Part shown: piece by piece, positions 1 through 8,635 of the stretch
Layout of the letters: the number at the start of each line of letters is the position of its first letter
Position numbering within the stretch: the stretch's first letter is position 1
Assembly: GCF_003609645.1 (NCBI RefSeq)
Contig: NZ_MCIB01000040.1
Span: 1 to 64,000, forward strand
Length of the DNA: 64,000 bases
Direction of reading: 5' to 3'
Source of the DNA: Thermohalobacter berrensis
Lineage (GTDB): Bacteria; Bacillota; Clostridia; Tissierellales; Thermohalobacteraceae
Notes under the pieces: generated by a model
What the model saw: only the letters and a program-made list of their open reading frames with translations
Told to the model about the DNA's origin: nothing
Database searches by the model: none
Made by a program: the position numbers and the translations under genes

Positions 1-299
1 TTGACAATTAAAAAAATTAAGAAAAGACTTAATAGCGTTACTTTCTAGGCAAAGTAACGGACCACAAAGCATTTCTTCATAGTCACAGTAACGGACATCG
101 AAGCCTAACATCTAAGGTCAAGTAACGGACCAATAAATACAATTGAAAATTGAGAATTAGAAAGACAAATAACAAGAAAATGTTAGTAGTTAGTAGTATC
201 TAAGGGCTTTGTGGTAGGAATAATTCAATTATTCAAGCCTGTGATATCTTTTTGAATAAGAACACAATCCATAATAGATTAAAATAAAATATTTTATAA
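1..299. other. Gene-free repeat-rich stretch
   Basis: No gene is seen here. It opens with a TTGACAATT block of the dispersed type seen elsewhere in the window, contains three copies of AGTAACGGAC at an exact 34-nt spacing, a short hairpin (GTTACTTT, loop CTAGGC, AAAGTAAC, positions 37-58) and a 10-bp inverted pair, ACCACAAAGC at 61-70 with GCTTTGTGGT at 208-217. It looks like accumulated non-coding repeat material. Confidence 0.6.
53..130. repeat. Three direct AGTAACGGAC repeats, 34-nt period
   Basis: Identical 10-mers start at 53, 87 and 121, so both intervals are exactly 34 nt. The 24-nt stretches between them match each other only in part (both have AAGC, then T and C at matching offsets). 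Three short copies with degenerate spacers do not make a CRISPR array; a decayed tandem repeat is more likely. Confidence 0.6.
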
Positions 300-1352
300 C
301 TAAAGCCATTTCTTATATTTAAAAAAGGTATACATACTAACTACAGTGACAATACAAATGAACCAAAATATAGGATAGGACCATCTATAAGAAAGTTCTG
401 GAATGTACTGAAAATTCATGCCATAAACTCCAGCTAAAAAAGTTAAAGGTATAAATATAGCAGAAAATATTGTTAGCATAGTCATAATTTGATTCATTTT
501 ATTACTTGTGTGAGATAGATGGGTATCAAACAAACTAGATATCATTTCTCGATAGATTATTATAAAATCCATTATCTGTATTAAATGGTCATTAACATCT
601 TTCAAATATTCCTTTGTATCATCATTTATAACAGAATCTTCTTTAAGCAAATTATAAATAATATCTTTGACAGGCCAAACAGAAGATTTTAGTATTAATA
701 ATTCTTTTCTTAATTTATATATATTTTCAAGCAATTTTTTACTTTGATTGTTTATAATATCTTCTTCTATTATTTCAATCTTTTCTTCAATCTGGTCTAA
801 TAAAATAAAATTTTGATCAACAATAGAATCTATTAAACAATATAAAAGATAATCAACACCCTTTTTCTTTATTAATCCTTTACTTTGAAAAATTCGTTTT
901 CTGACAGGATCAAACACGTCTCCCTCTACTTCTTGAAATGTTATTAAAGTGTCAGGCAGCAATATAAATGATATCTGCTCATGTTGAATCTTCATCCTTT
1001 TATTATCAAAGGAAAGCATTTTTAAAACTATAAATATATAATTGTCATAAAACTCTATTTTTGGTCGTTGTCCTATATGCGCTATATCTTCAAGAATCAG
1101 TGAACTTATATTATTTTTAGATCCTATTTCTTTTATTAGTTCTGTATCATTTAATCCATATATATTTATCCATTTATTATATGATGATTCCCAATTAATT
1201 GAATCTAAAGAACTTACAACTTCTTTAGAAATCTGGTTTTCATTATAGTATATAACTTCCATTTTTATAGGCCTACTTTTATCTTCACCAGTGTAGATAA
1301 TTGCTCCAGGTGGTTTGCCCACCTTTTTGAGATTTTTATACAATAGTCCCAT
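300..1352 (-). CDS. corA: CorA-family divalent metal transporter
   Basis: Membrane channel of the CorA (Mg2+/Co2+) superfamily. The large N-terminal part is hydrophilic and helical, as in the cytoplasmic funnel of the family. Two membrane segments follow at the C-terminus, and the first ends in the signature G-M-N (within AGVYGMNF, about residues 307-315). The basic tail KYKKWL also fits. I place the start at ATG 1352: a GTG four codons upstream overlaps the ribosome binding site AGTGGGG, which sits six bases before this ATG. Length is 350 aa, normal for the family. It is transcribed alone. The metal carried cannot be read from the sequence. Confidence 0.9.
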   Translation of the reverse strand: MGLLYKNLKKVGKPPGAIIYTGEDKSRPIKMEVIYYNENQISKEVVSSLDSINWESSYNKWINIYGLNDTELIKEIGSKNNISSLILEDIAHIGQRPKIEFYDNYIFIVLKMLSFDNKRMKIQHEQISFILLPDTLITFQEVEGDVFDPVRKRIFQSKGLIKKKGVDYLLYCLIDSIVDQNFILLDQIEEKIEIIEEDIINNQSKKLLENIYKLRKELLILKSSVWPVKDIIYNLLKEDSVINDDTKEYLKDVNDHLIQIMDFIIIYREMISSLFDTHLSHTSNKMNQIMTMLTIFSAIFIPLTFLAGVYGMNFQYIPELSYRWSYPIFWFICIVTVVSMYTFFKYKKWL

Positions 1353-1535
1353 ATATATCCCCACTTTATTATTAATATATTTATTTTAAAAATACTTTTT
1401 CATATTATTATTTCTTTATATTTTTTATATTTCCTTCTAATAGAACGTTTCATTACTTTTATAAAAATGAATGAAAAATAAAGAGCTGCACATAAGTTCG
1501 TGTACCGATGCAGTACTTTTATAACTCAAGTGATA

Positions 1536-1565
1536 TAATATTAATTAAAGAATTAATGAATAAAA
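1536..1565. repeat. 30-nt direct repeat, copy 1
   Basis: The block starting TAATATTAATTAAAGAATTA is found again at 2965-2994 with one mismatch. The core TTAATT-AAAG-AATTAA is self-complementary. The copies flank the threonine-exporter-like gene pair, one on each side. Function unknown. Confidence 0.5.
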
Positions 1566-1580
1566 AACTAAAGAATAATA

Positions 1581-1625
1581 AAGGGGTTAGACCTGAATAA
1601 TTTAATTATTCAGGTCTAACCCCTT
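1581..1625 (-). terminator. Hairpin terminator overlapping the end of the yjjB-like gene
   Basis: A perfect 20-bp stem (1581-1600 with 1606-1625) has a 5-nt loop. On the minus strand the last codons of the upstream gene, including its TAA stop, form the 5' arm. The downstream minus-strand sequence is T-rich but not a clean T run; the plus strand has GTTTTTT, so it may stop transcription from either side. Confidence 0.75.
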
Positions 1626-2049
1626 GTTTTTTATAAATTTTAGATAAGGATGATGAAATAATGATACCACTAGCAATAGAAGCAGCAATAAAAAGTGTTT
1701 CACTTCCTAAATTTGCAGCATCGATAAATCTTTTTTCTGTTATAGCTAGCATAGTATAATACATACCTGCACCTGGTACTAATGGTACAATTCCTGGTAC
1801 AATAAATACTGTAACTGGTTTTTTAAATACTCTAGCAAAAACTTCCCCTATAATTCCTACTGTAATAGCTCCCCAAAATGCACCAGCTATTGTTGATGTG
1901 GTAAACTCTATAATTTGTAAATAAACTAACCATCCTAGTGTTCCAACTATTCCTGATTTAACTATACAATTTCTTGGTATATTAAAGAGTACACCAAACC
2001 CTATGGTTGATAAAAAAGCGTATATAAGTTGTTTAACGATAAATATCAT
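1606..2049 (-). CDS. Threonine/serine exporter family, C-terminal half (YjjB/DUF3815-type)
   Basis: Small integral membrane protein (147 aa) with about four to five hydrophobic helices. It has the pattern of the second half of ThrE-type amino-acid exporters, including the FIVPGIVPLVPGAGMYYT segment near the middle. It is encoded 20 nt after the gene for the other half, so the two probably form one two-chain transporter, as in the YjjP-YjjB systems. The ATG at 2049 is preceded by GGAGGGG. The final codons and stop fold into the terminator hairpin. Export of threonine or serine is inferred from the family; there is no direct evidence of substrate. Confidence 0.85.
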   Translation of the reverse strand: MIFIVKQLIYAFLSTIGFGVLFNIPRNCIVKSGIVGTLGWLVYLQIIEFTTSTIAGAFWGAITVGIIGEVFARVFKKPVTVFIVPGIVPLVPGAGMYYTMLAITEKRFIDAANLGSETLFIAASIASGIIISSSLSKIYKKQGVRPE

Positions 2050-2069
2050 AATACCCCTCCGGATGAATC

Positions 2070-2825
2070 CTAGTAAAATTTTAGCGTTATTCCAACACCA
2101 AAAGCTATGGCTGACGCAATAATTATAGCTTCAACTCCCCTAGATACACCTGATAGAAACTCACCAGACATTGAATCTCTAATAGCATTTGTAATTGCAA
2201 CACCAGGGACTAAAGGCATAATTGCTCCTATAATTATCTTGTCCATATTAAAATCAAAACCTGATAAGGAAAATAAAATTGATATTGAGGTAACGATTGA
2301 ACCCCCAATTAAGTTACTTAAAAAATAAGTTACGTTAAGTTTATTTAAATACTGTACAGCTAATACAAGTAAAGCACCTGATATAAAAGAAGCAAAAAAA
2401 TCCATATATGATCCACCGAATAGTAAAGTAAAAAAACCACTGGCAATTCCACTGAAAAAAAGTACAATATATTTTTTATATGTGTTTGCATTATCAATAT
2501 TTTTAAGATCTTTCATAGCCTTTTCAACAGACATATTTGAACCTACGAATTTCCTTGAAAAATCATTAACTAAAGCTATTTTATTTAGATCTATTTTAAT
2601 TGTTTTAATCCTTTGAACATAAGTAAATATTTCATTTTTATATTCAACACTTAAGAAAATACCAGTAGGTGTAACAAAGGCTTCAACATACTTAATATTT
2701 CTTGATTTACAAATCCTAATAATAGTATCTTCAACCCTATACGTTTCTGCACCGTTTTTTAACATAATTTTCCCTGCATACATTGCCATAACTACTAACT
2801 TTTTAATCTTATTTCTTTTAGTCAT
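2070..2825 (-). CDS. Threonine/serine exporter family, N-terminal half (YjjP/DUF1212-type)
   Basis: First gene of a two-gene minus-strand operon. The soluble N-terminal domain (about residues 1-120) carries the family's AGKIMLKNGAETYRVEDT stretch. About five membrane helices follow, with a second repeat-like motif GAIMPLVPGVAITNAIRD near residue 205. This corresponds to the N-terminal half of ThrE, and the C-terminal half is the next gene. The ATG is preceded by AAGGAGA. The split-gene layout is usual in Firmicutes, so this is not a broken gene. The substrate is inferred only from the family. Confidence 0.87.
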   Translation of the reverse strand: MTKRNKIKKLVVMAMYAGKIMLKNGAETYRVEDTIIRICKSRNIKYVEAFVTPTGIFLSVEYKNEIFTYVQRIKTIKIDLNKIALVNDFSRKFVGSNMSVEKAMKDLKNIDNANTYKKYIVLFFSGIASGFFTLLFGGSYMDFFASFISGALLVLAVQYLNKLNVTYFLSNLIGGSIVTSISILFSLSGFDFNMDKIIIGAIMPLVPGVAITNAIRDSMSGEFLSGVSRGVEAIIIASAIAFGVGITLKFY

Positions 2826-3216
2826 TTAAATCTCCTTCTTTAATAAATTTAATTCATAATAAAAATTATACATTATATTCAAGAAAAATAAAGAAAAATA
2901 TAGAAATAGTGGTTTAAATTTATTATTTTTTACAGCATTTTACCGTAAAAATCCCAAAAGGACGTAATATTAATTAAAGAATTAATAAATAAAAGGTCAA
3001 AAAACTATAGCAAGGAGATAAAAAACAGAAATAAATATTTATATTTTCCTATTTTTCTTGCAATAATATTGATACTTTTTTAATTTATTGTAGCTTTTTT
3101 TGAATATGGTGGAGAACATAATGAACTGCCTTGCATACTCTTTTAGAGATTGAAGGAGTTATAAGTTTATGCTATTATGTAATTATTAAATAATTAAATT
3201 AAAGGGTGAGTAAGCT
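2826..3216. other. Divergent intergenic region
   Basis: These 390 nt hold the 5' ends of the exporter operon (leftwards) and of the NiaR gene (rightwards). They contain the second copy of the 30-nt repeat. I see AT-rich promoter-like stretches but no promoter I would fix with confidence, no convincing NiaR operator, and no gene. Confidence 0.4.
2965..2994. repeat. 30-nt direct repeat, copy 2
   Basis: Matches 1536-1565 with a single difference. The arms TTAATT and AATTAA surround AAAG, so it could also act as a small palindromic site. Function unknown. Confidence 0.5.
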
Positions 3217-3741
3217 TTGGATTCAAAGGAAAGGAGAAAAGCAATATTAGAAACTTTAAAAAAGAGCAAATCCCCAATAAAAGGAACAGATTTAGCTGAT
3301 AAATTTGATGTAAGTAGACAAGTAATAGTTCAAGATATAGCAATATTAAGGGCAGGTGGAACAGAAATATTAGCAACTCCTCAGGGTTATATGATAATAG
3401 GAGCTGAAAAAAATGATAAAATAAGAAAAACTATAGTGTGTAAACATTGTGGTTATGATGAAATAGAGGATGAATTAAAAACTATAATAGATATGGGTGG
3501 TAAATTGCTTGATGTTATAGTAGAACACCCTATTTATGGAGAAATAAAAAGTCCTTTAATGTTAAACTCTAGAATAGAAATAGAAGAGTTTATGAAAAAA
3601 ATTAAAAAGAAAGATGCTCAACCTTTGTCTTCTTTAACTGGAGGAATCCATTTGCATACTGTTGAAGTTTCTAGTGAAGAAGTTTTCAAAAAAATTGAAG
3701 AAAGGCTAAATCAAAAGGGATATTTAGTAGATAGTAGGTAG
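3217..3741 (+). CDS. niaR: Nicotinate-responsive transcriptional repressor NiaR (YrxA)
   Basis: DNA-binding repressor of NAD/niacin genes. The N-terminus (residues 1-60) is a winged helix-turn-helix with ADKFDVSRQVIVQDIAILR as recognition region. The rest is a 3H domain, named for three conserved histidines: visible here in VCKHCG, in VEHPIYGEI and in GGIHLHTVEV, thought to bind metal and nicotinate. At 174 aa it has family length. The start is TTG at 3217, supported by AGGGTGAG seven bases upstream and by the typical N-terminus MDSKERRKAI. No niacin transporter or NAD synthesis gene lies next to it, so the targets are elsewhere. Confidence 0.9.
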   Translation: MDSKERRKAILETLKKSKSPIKGTDLADKFDVSRQVIVQDIAILRAGGTEILATPQGYMIIGAEKNDKIRKTIVCKHCGYDEIEDELKTIIDMGGKLLDVIVEHPIYGEIKSPLMLNSRIEIEEFMKKIKKKDAQPLSSLTGGIHLHTVEVSSEEVFKKIEERLNQKGYLVDSR

Positions 3742-3897
3742 TATATTATTTTTTTATATCAGGTGACAAGACAGAAGTAAATACAGAAATTTCCTTAAAC
3801 TTATATCTATGTATAAACGTTAAGAATACCAATCTTTCTGATAAGACAGACTAAAAATAATGACAGACTTAATAAATAATTATAAGGAGAGATATAG

Positions 3898-4911
3898 ATG
3901 AGCAGAGAAGGAATAAAAGACTATACTGTAAAAGTCCTTAATGGAATGGCATTAGGATTATTTGCATCTTTAATTATTGGACTAATACTTAAACAGATAG
4001 GGGTTTTACTTAGAATTGATACTCTAATAAAATTTGGTCAGGTTGCTCAATATATGATGGGACCTGCTATAGGGGCGGGAGTTGCCTATAGTGTAGGGGC
4101 ATCTCCTTTAGGAATTTTTGCATCAATAATTACTGGTGCCATAGGAGCTCAAACTGTAATATTTAATGGTGATTTAATTTCCCTAAAAATAGGTGAACCT
4201 GTTGGGGCACTTGTAGCGTCATTATTAGGAGCCGAATTTTCAAAAATTATCCAAGGTAAAACTAAGGTAGATATAGTTATAGTTCCAGCAGGAACAATTA
4301 TTGTGGGAGGTTTAGTTGGTAACTATATTTCCCCTATTGTAGCCCAAATAATGACTTTCTTAGGTAGTGTAATAAATCTAGCTACTGAATTACAGCCTAT
4401 TCCTATGGGTATTTTAGTTTCTGTTTTAATGGGTATAATGCTTACACTTCCAGTAAGCAGTGCTGCATTAGCTATATCATTAGGTTTAAGTGGATTAGCA
4501 GCAGGTGCTGCTACCGTAGGATGTGCAAGTCAAATGATTGGCTTTGCAGTAGCAAGTTATAGGGAAAATAAAGTAGGTGGTCTCATAGCACAGGGATTAG
4601 GAACATCAATGCTACAGATACCTAATATAATAAAAAATCCTAGAATATGGATTCCGCCTATTATTACATCAGCTATTTTAGGACCTGTTGCAACAGTTAT
4701 ATTTAAAATGGACAATAATAAAATAGGGGCAGGTATGGGAACCAGTGGACTTGTAGGGCAATTTGCAACATTTAGTGAAATGGGTACTAGTGGATTATTA
4801 GGTATAATATTATTACATTTTATTTTACCTGCAATAATAACACTTGCTATATCAGAATATATGAGAAATAAAGGGTATATAAAATACGGAGATATGAAAT
4901 TAAGAGATTAA
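3898..4911 (+). CDS. PfoR-like PTS EIIC-type membrane protein
   Basis: Polytopic membrane protein (337 aa) with around nine hydrophobic, glycine-rich helices. It resembles the EIIC-like family that includes PfoR of Clostridium perfringens, once linked to perfringolysin expression. Recognisable stretches are GPAIGAGVAYSVGASPLG near residue 55 and GTSGLVGQFATFSEMGTSGL near residue 282. There are no EIIA or EIIB domains and no other PTS gene beside it, so sugar transport is unproven. The ribosome binding site AAGGAGAG is clear. It appears to be transcribed alone and is followed by a hairpin. Confidence 0.75.
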   Translation: MSREGIKDYTVKVLNGMALGLFASLIIGLILKQIGVLLRIDTLIKFGQVAQYMMGPAIGAGVAYSVGASPLGIFASIITGAIGAQTVIFNGDLISLKIGEPVGALVASLLGAEFSKIIQGKTKVDIVIVPAGTIIVGGLVGNYISPIVAQIMTFLGSVINLATELQPIPMGILVSVLMGIMLTLPVSSAALAISLGLSGLAAGAATVGCASQMIGFAVASYRENKVGGLIAQGLGTSMLQIPNIIKNPRIWIPPIITSAILGPVATVIFKMDNNKIGAGMGTSGLVGQFATFSEMGTSGLLGIILLHFILPAIITLAISEYMRNKGYIKYGDMKLRD

Positions 4912-4936
4912 TAATGATTGAAATAGAGTAATAATG

Positions 4937-4972
4937 GGTAGTATAATGTGTATAAACATTATACTACCTTAC
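4937..4972 (+). terminator. Hairpin after the PfoR-like gene
   Basis: GGTAGTATAATG pairs with CATTATACTACC (12 bp, 8-nt loop), followed by TTACTTTATTT. A moderate terminator that separates this gene from the large UPF0182 gene. Confidence 0.6.
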
Positions 4973-4994
4973 TTTATTTGAGAGGGGTGTTTTT

Positions 4995-7775
4995 TTGAGA
5001 AGAGGAATAGGTTATCTTGTAGGCTTAGGAATTTTAGTACTTTTAATAGTTTTAACTTCATTTACAACTATTATCAATTTCATTACTGATTATATGTGGT
5101 TTAAAGAACTTGGATATACTGAAACTTTTTTAATTAAATTAAAAACACAGCTAAAAATTGGAATACCACTGTTTTTAATTTTAACTGGGCTAGTTGGTTT
5201 TTATCTATTATCTATAAAGAAAAGTTATTATAAAAGGGGAAGTATAATAGCCAATAAAAAAAGTGAAAGGAAACTAAATACCTTAATATGGGTAGCATCA
5301 GCCTTTGTGTCTTTTTTCATGTCTTCAATGTTTACAGGTAGCTTATGGTTTGATACACTTGAATTTTTAAATTCAACTAACTTTAATGTAAAAGACCCTA
5401 TATTTAATAATGACATATCTTTTTACATATTTAAGCTACCTCTAATAAATGAAGTACTTAGTTTATTACTTCTATTTATGTTTATTTTAATAATTTTAAC
5501 TGTTGTGTTTTACCTAATACTTTTATCTATAAGAAGGCCTGTTCAATTTGGCGAAGAAGATAATTTTGGGAATGTATTAGATACAAAAAATATTAACCTA
5601 TTGTTTAATAAAAGGATATTAAAAACAGCTCTTTTACAGATAGGGATAATAGGTTTTTTAATATTTTTAATAATAGGTATAAGTCAAATACTTAAAAGCT
5701 ATGGACTTTTATACTCACCAAGGGGAATTGTTTTTGGAGCAAGCTATACTGATATACACGTTAATTTATGGCTGTATAGAATAATGGCTATATTGGCTGT
5801 AATTTCTGCTATAGGATTTTTACTAGGAGTAATGAGAAAAAAGATAAAGTTAGCATTAATTGGTCCTGTTTTACTTATTGCAGTATCAATTTTAGGTAAT
5901 ATTGCAGCTGGATTAGTTCAACAGTTTATAGTATCCCCTAATGAAATTGCTAAAGAGAGAAAATATATTGAATATAATATTGAATATACTCAAAAAGCAT
6001 ATGGAATAAATGAGGTAAAAGAAAAAGAATTTCCAGTAGAACAGAATTTAACTAAAGAGGATATATTCCAAAATGAAGAAACTGTAAAGAATATAAGGAT
6101 AAATGACTATAGGCCTACTAAAAGTGTGTATAATCAACTTCAGGGTATAAGGCTTTATTACAAATTTAATGATGTTGATATAGATAGATATGTAATAGAT
6201 GGCAAATATACTCAGGTATTTTTATCAGCTAGAGAATTAGATCAGTCAAGATTAACACAACAAGCACAAACATGGGTTAATAAGCATCTAAAATATACCC
6301 ATGGATATGGCTTTACATTATCTCCAGTAAATTCAGTAACTGAAGAGGGACAGCCAAGATTACTAGTTAGTAATATTCCACCTGAAACAGAAACAGATTT
6401 AAATATTAAAAGACCAGAAATATATTTCGGAGAATTGGACAATGAATATGTTATAGTAAATACCGATGAAGAAGAATTTGATTATCCTCAAGGGGAAAAT
6501 AATAAAATGACTACATATCAAGGAAAAGCAGGAATAAAGTTAGGTGGAATAAACAAGTTGTTGTTTGCAATAAAACAAGGAAGTTTAAAACTATTGGTTT
6601 CAGGTAGTATAAATTCAGATAGTAGAATACTTATATATAGAAATATTATGGAAAGGGTAAATAAAATTGCTCCATTTATAGAGTATGACTCTGATCCATA
6701 TCTAGTATTAAATCAAGATAATGGTAAGTTATACTGGATAATAGATGGATATACAATTAGTAGCAGATATCCATATTCTCAACCATATAAAGATACTAAT
6801 TTAAACTATATCAGGAATTCTGTTAAAGTAGTAGTTGACGCATATAATGGTGAAACAAAATTTTATATATTTGACAAAGAAGATCCAATTATCCAGACAT
6901 ATAGAAAAATTTTCCCTGATTTATTTTTAGATAGTGAAGAGATGCCAGAAGGTCTTAGAAGTCATGTAAGATATCCAACCCTATTATTTGATGTTCAATC
7001 TGAAATTTATAGAGTTTACCATATAGATAACCCAATGGTATTTTATAATGGAGAGGATATATGGGATATAGCAAAAGAGAAATATGTAAATGAACAGCAA
7101 AATGTTGAACCAAATTATGTTATGTTTAAGCTTCCAGATGAAGATAAAGTAGAATTTTTACTTACTGTACCATATACGCCTAAAGAAAGGCCTAATATGA
7201 CAGCTTTATTTGTGGCTAGAAATGATGGTGAAAATTATGGTAAACTGTTTATATATAAATTACCAAAGAGTAAAACAATATCAGGACCTATGTTAATAGA
7301 GAATAGAATAGATCAAGATACAGAGATATCACAACAACTCACCCTATGGGGACAGGAAGGTTCTGACGTTATAAGGGGAAATCTATTAATAGTACCAGTG
7401 GAAAACTCCTTATTATATGTTGAACCAATATATTTACAGGCAAGTAGTGAAAATAGTCTTCCTGAAGTTAAGAGGATAATTGTAGCCTATAGAAACCAAA
7501 TAGTAATGGAAAGAACCTTAGATGAAGCCCTATCCAAGATATTTGGAAGAGTGGAAAGGGAAGAAAACGAAGATGGTATAATAGATGATGTAGATGATGA
7601 TATAACCGATGAAAATATAAGGGATATAATTATTAGAGCAAATGAAATTTTTGAAAGGGCTAGGAAGGCTTCACAACAAGGGAATTGGGCTGAATATGGA
7701 GAATACTTAAATCAATTAGAAAATATACTAAATAGACTGAGCAGGTCTGCTGAAGATAATAACATTGAACAATAA
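4995..7775 (+). CDS. UPF0182 family large membrane protein
   Basis: A 926-residue protein of the UPF0182 family, of unknown function. The first 310 residues contain about seven membrane helices. Residues 320-850 form one large domain, probably outside the cell, with family motifs such as NDYRPTKSVYNQLQGIRLYY and DSDPYLV. The tail (about 860-926) is very acidic and then amphipathic. The start is TTG at 4995, with AGAGGGGTG upstream and a typical MRRG N-terminus. The next gene, luxS, begins 17 nt after the stop, so they may share a transcript. Confidence 0.88.
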   Translation: MRRGIGYLVGLGILVLLIVLTSFTTIINFITDYMWFKELGYTETFLIKLKTQLKIGIPLFLILTGLVGFYLLSIKKSYYKRGSIIANKKSERKLNTLIWVASAFVSFFMSSMFTGSLWFDTLEFLNSTNFNVKDPIFNNDISFYIFKLPLINEVLSLLLLFMFILIILTVVFYLILLSIRRPVQFGEEDNFGNVLDTKNINLLFNKRILKTALLQIGIIGFLIFLIIGISQILKSYGLLYSPRGIVFGASYTDIHVNLWLYRIMAILAVISAIGFLLGVMRKKIKLALIGPVLLIAVSILGNIAAGLVQQFIVSPNEIAKERKYIEYNIEYTQKAYGINEVKEKEFPVEQNLTKEDIFQNEETVKNIRINDYRPTKSVYNQLQGIRLYYKFNDVDIDRYVIDGKYTQVFLSARELDQSRLTQQAQTWVNKHLKYTHGYGFTLSPVNSVTEEGQPRLLVSNIPPETETDLNIKRPEIYFGELDNEYVIVNTDEEEFDYPQGENNKMTTYQGKAGIKLGGINKLLFAIKQGSLKLLVSGSINSDSRILIYRNIMERVNKIAPFIEYDSDPYLVLNQDNGKLYWIIDGYTISSRYPYSQPYKDTNLNYIRNSVKVVVDAYNGETKFYIFDKEDPIIQTYRKIFPDLFLDSEEMPEGLRSHVRYPTLLFDVQSEIYRVYHIDNPMVFYNGEDIWDIAKEKYVNEQQNVEPNYVMFKLPDEDKVEFLLTVPYTPKERPNMTALFVARNDGENYGKLFIYKLPKSKTISGPMLIENRIDQDTEISQQLTLWGQEGSDVIRGNLLIVPVENSLLYVEPIYLQASSENSLPEVKRIIVAYRNQIVMERTLDEALSKIFGRVEREENEDGIIDDVDDDITDENIRDIIIRANEIFERARKASQQGNWAEYGEYLNQLENILNRLSRSAEDNNIEQ

Positions 7776-7792
7776 TAGAAAGGGGAATATAT

Positions 7793-8236
7793 ATGCCAAT
7801 AAAAGTAGAGAGTTTTGAACTAGATCATACTAAAGTTAAGGCACCATATGTGAGAAAGGCTGGAAAAATAATTGGACCAAAGGGTGATATAGTACAAAAA
7901 TATGATTTGAGATTTGTTCAACCAAATGAAGGGGCAATGCCTACAGGGGCAATGCATACTATAGAACATCTTATGGCAACATACTTTAGAGAAGAAATTG
8001 ATGATATAATTGATATATCACCTATGGGATGTAGAACAGGATTCTATCTTGTAAAATTTGGTAAAACAGATGAAGAGGAGATAAAAAAGGCTTGGATTAA
8101 CGTATTAAAGAAAATATTAGAAACTAAAGAAGAGGAAGTACCTGCAACAAACGAAATACAATGTGGAAACTATAGAGACCATTCACTTTTTGCAGCAAAA
8201 GAATATGTAAAAAATGTTTTAGAAGGCTTAAAATAA
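7793..8236 (+). CDS. luxS: S-ribosylhomocysteine lyase LuxS
   Basis: Splits S-ribosylhomocysteine into homocysteine and DPD, the precursor of autoinducer-2, as part of the activated methyl cycle. The metal site is visible as H55 and H59 in HTIEH plus C124 in EIQCGNYRDH. The catalytic pair is E58 and C80 (MGCRTGFY). Length 147 aa is slightly short but complete. RBS AAAGGGG precedes the ATG. No methyl-cycle partner gene is adjacent. It ends at a strong two-way terminator. Confidence 0.96.
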   Translation: MPIKVESFELDHTKVKAPYVRKAGKIIGPKGDIVQKYDLRFVQPNEGAMPTGAMHTIEHLMATYFREEIDDIIDISPMGCRTGFYLVKFGKTDEEEIKKAWINVLKKILETKEEEVPATNEIQCGNYRDHSLFAAKEYVKNVLEGLK

Positions 8237-8277
8237 AAATGATGAGGGCTAGATTATCTAGCCCTCATCATTTTTAT
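8237..8277. terminator. Bidirectional terminator between luxS and a small minus gene
   Basis: ATGATGAGGGCTAGA pairs with TCTAGCCCTCATCAT (15 bp) around a 3-nt loop, with T-rich flanks in both directions. On the minus strand the loop is exactly the TAA stop codon of the small gene, whose last five codons form the stem. Confidence 0.9.
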
Positions 8278-8445
8278 TTCTTCTATAGTCATAGAATCTA
8301 ACTTTCTTGCCATCCTTGCTATATCATATCTATCTACTATCCCCTTTTCAATTAATACTTCTATAATACTGGCTATTGCTAAGGTATTCCTATAATCATT
8401 TTCCTTTAAATCACCTATTTTAGCTAATATATCTATGTTATCCAT
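8254..8445 (-). CDS. Conserved-looking small protein of unknown function
   Basis: A 63-residue helical, charged protein that I do not recognise. It has no membrane segment or signal. The C-terminal half (DRYDIARMARKLDSMTIEEI) resembles short helical regulator tails but no family is assigned. A good ribosome binding site (AAAGGGGG) precedes the ATG at 8445 and a terminator overlaps its end, which supports a real gene. It converges on luxS and is transcribed alone. Confidence 0.65.
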   Translation of the reverse strand: MDNIDILAKIGDLKENDYRNTLAIASIIEVLIEKGIVDRYDIARMARKLDSMTIEEIKMMRAR

Positions 8446-8544
8446 TTTAAAAACCCCCTTTACTAAATTGACTATTCTGAATTGTTGACATCTTTTAAAA
8501 ATTTATACCTGATGTTACAAAACTTAACAACTTTTATTTAACTG

Positions 8545-8573
8545 TTTACAAAATAAAAGGAATATGTTATTAT
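8545..8573 (+). promoter_or_regulatory. Promoter of the DUF3793-flavodoxin operon
   Basis: TTTACA (8545-8550), a 17-nt spacer and TATTAT (8568-8573) make a good sigma-A type promoter. The expected start near 8580 lies just ahead of the Fur box, so bound repressor would block the polymerase. Confidence 0.7.
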
Positions 8574-8582
8574 CTATTTAGA

Positions 8583-8601
8583 GATAATGATAATCATTAT
8601 C
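8583..8601. promoter_or_regulatory. Fur box
   Basis: GATAATGATAATCATTATC is a 19-bp palindrome that matches the classical ferric-uptake-regulator consensus at every or nearly every position. It lies about 3 to 21 nt downstream of the predicted transcription start of the operon. Confidence 0.92.
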
Positions 8602-8635
8602 AATAACATTTTCCTAAAATTATGGAGGGGGTATT

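Noticed and set aside
53-130. CRISPR array from the 34-nt periodic repeats
   Set aside because: Only three 10-nt repeats; spacers are similar to each other and no cas genes are near.
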